From positions 1-14,264 of the forward strand of contig JAGQLK010000013.1 of assembly GCA_020429485.1 (NCBI GenBank): a stretch of DNA of 14,264 bases. Reading direction: 5' to 3'. The notes under the pieces are model-generated. The model was not told the DNA's origin, did not search any database, and saw only the letters and a list, made by a program, of their open reading frames with translations. A program made the translations under genes and the position numbers. This DNA is from Candidatus Dojkabacteria bacterium. GTDB lineage: Bacteria; Patescibacteriota; Dojkabacteria; B142; OLB20. Positions 13,798 through 14,264 of the stretch are shown here, in pieces. Position 1 is the stretch's first letter; the number at the start of each line of letters is the position of its first letter.

Positions 13798-14264
13798 TTA
13801 ATTTTTGAAGTATTCTTTCAAGTCAATAAATTCGAATGCATTAGGGAATTTAGAATAATCCTTAGATGCATTACCTAGAATAACGATTTTATCTGTTCTT
13901 TTGATATATTTATTCTTCAAAGAAAAATCAATCATGTACTCGATAGCTTTAGTTCTATCTGTGTATTTCTTCATGAACTTATGAGCTATTACATTTTTAG
14001 TTAATTGTAATTGTCTTTTGTATAGATCATCGCTTACGAAAGCAATTATTTCTGTTGGAAGATTATATCTTGAGATCATTCGTGCTGTAGTTCCTGTTTG
14101 ACTCATAACAATAACTTTATCTGCTCCTGAAGACAGGGCTAACTCAAAAGCAGCATTTGTCATTGCATCAGTTACAAATCGATCTTCAAGCTGAATTGAA
14201 TCAATAATTTCGGGTATCAAGTATTGTTCGTTTTCTTCAGCTATTCTAGCCATTGTTTGAACTG
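13798..14264 (-). CDS. pyk: Pyruvate kinase, C-terminal part (partial)
   Basis: The open frame runs in from the right edge (…VQTMARIAEENE) and ends at TAA (13800-13798), giving about 154 residues. 'AVxTMxxIAxExE' closes the catalytic barrel of pyruvate kinase. The rest is its C-terminal alpha/beta domain: 'TDAMTNAAFELA', 'ADKVIVMSQTGTTARMISRYNLP' with the conserved 'T.sG.tAr.iSr.rP' pattern (Pro retained, preceding Arg replaced), then 'EIIAFVSDDLYKRQLQL'. The enzyme makes pyruvate and ATP from phosphoenolpyruvate and ADP at the end of glycolysis. The internal ATG at 14253 is not the true start. No terminator is visible after the stop, so read-through into the riboswitch is possible. Confidence 0.92.
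   Translation of the reverse strand, partial: VQTMARIAEENEQYLIPEIIDSIQLEDRFVTDAMTNAAFELALSSGADKVIVMSQTGTTARMISRYNLPTEIIAFVSDDLYKRQLQLTKNVIAHKFMKKYTDRTKAIEYMIDFSLKNKYIKRTDKIVILGNASKDYSKFPNAFEFIDLKEYFKN

Noticed and set aside
1..14264. CRISPR arrays, insertion sequences, prophage genes or recoded UGA
   Set aside because: I saw no regularly spaced repeats, transposase or integrase motifs, or terminal inverted repeats. UGA ends real genes here (for example at 10641-10643 minus).

Overview
The window is AT-rich and gene-dense, with no intergenic gap over about 200 bases. It looks like a chromosomal segment from an uncultivated, reduced-genome bacterium, most likely Patescibacteria/CPR. The grounds are indirect: a compact type IV pilus locus with unusual pseudopilins, several lineage-restricted unknowns, a tRNA without encoded CCA, and almost no Shine-Dalgarno (SD) sequences. 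UGA is used as a stop, so this is not a code-25 lineage. The phylum assignment is inference.

Layout. (1) 1-4555, + strand: end of a PilB/GspE ATPase, PilC/GspF platform protein, and four prepilin-like proteins packed with -1 to 9 bases between them. One is a 646-residue pilin/propeller chimera and one a GspK-like protein lacking Glu5. (2) 4552-5274, - strand: prepilin peptidase, converging on the pilin operon. (3) 5389-8187: a divergent winged-helix regulator, a DMP19/DUF4375-like protein (- strand), an unknown acidic protein, and a DUF218 (YdcF/SanA-type) protein. (4) 8258-10610: an ECF sigma factor overlapping a membrane anti-sigma/sensor protein, closed by a strong hairpin terminator. (5) 10641-12183, - strand: CDP-alcohol phosphatidyltransferase, tRNA-Gln(CUG), and a UbiA-family decaprenyl-phosphate phosphoribosyltransferase-like enzyme; these suggest envelope lipid and glycan work. 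(6) 12231-13796, - strand: a cobalamin (B12) riboswitch with its own promoter, controlling an unrecognised 457-residue protein with a cysteine-rich tail. (7) 13798-end, - strand: C-terminal part of pyruvate kinase.

The most interesting item is the riboswitch unit. The aptamer core matches the cobalamin family closely. Its expression platform shows two mutually exclusive pairings around the only convincing SD I see before any start in the window, and the gene it controls resembles no B12 gene I know. A second theme is transcription and translation style. Extended -10 promoters (TGnTATAAT or TGATAGAAT) recur with very short or zero leaders, and one mRNA probably begins at the 3' end of a tRNA.
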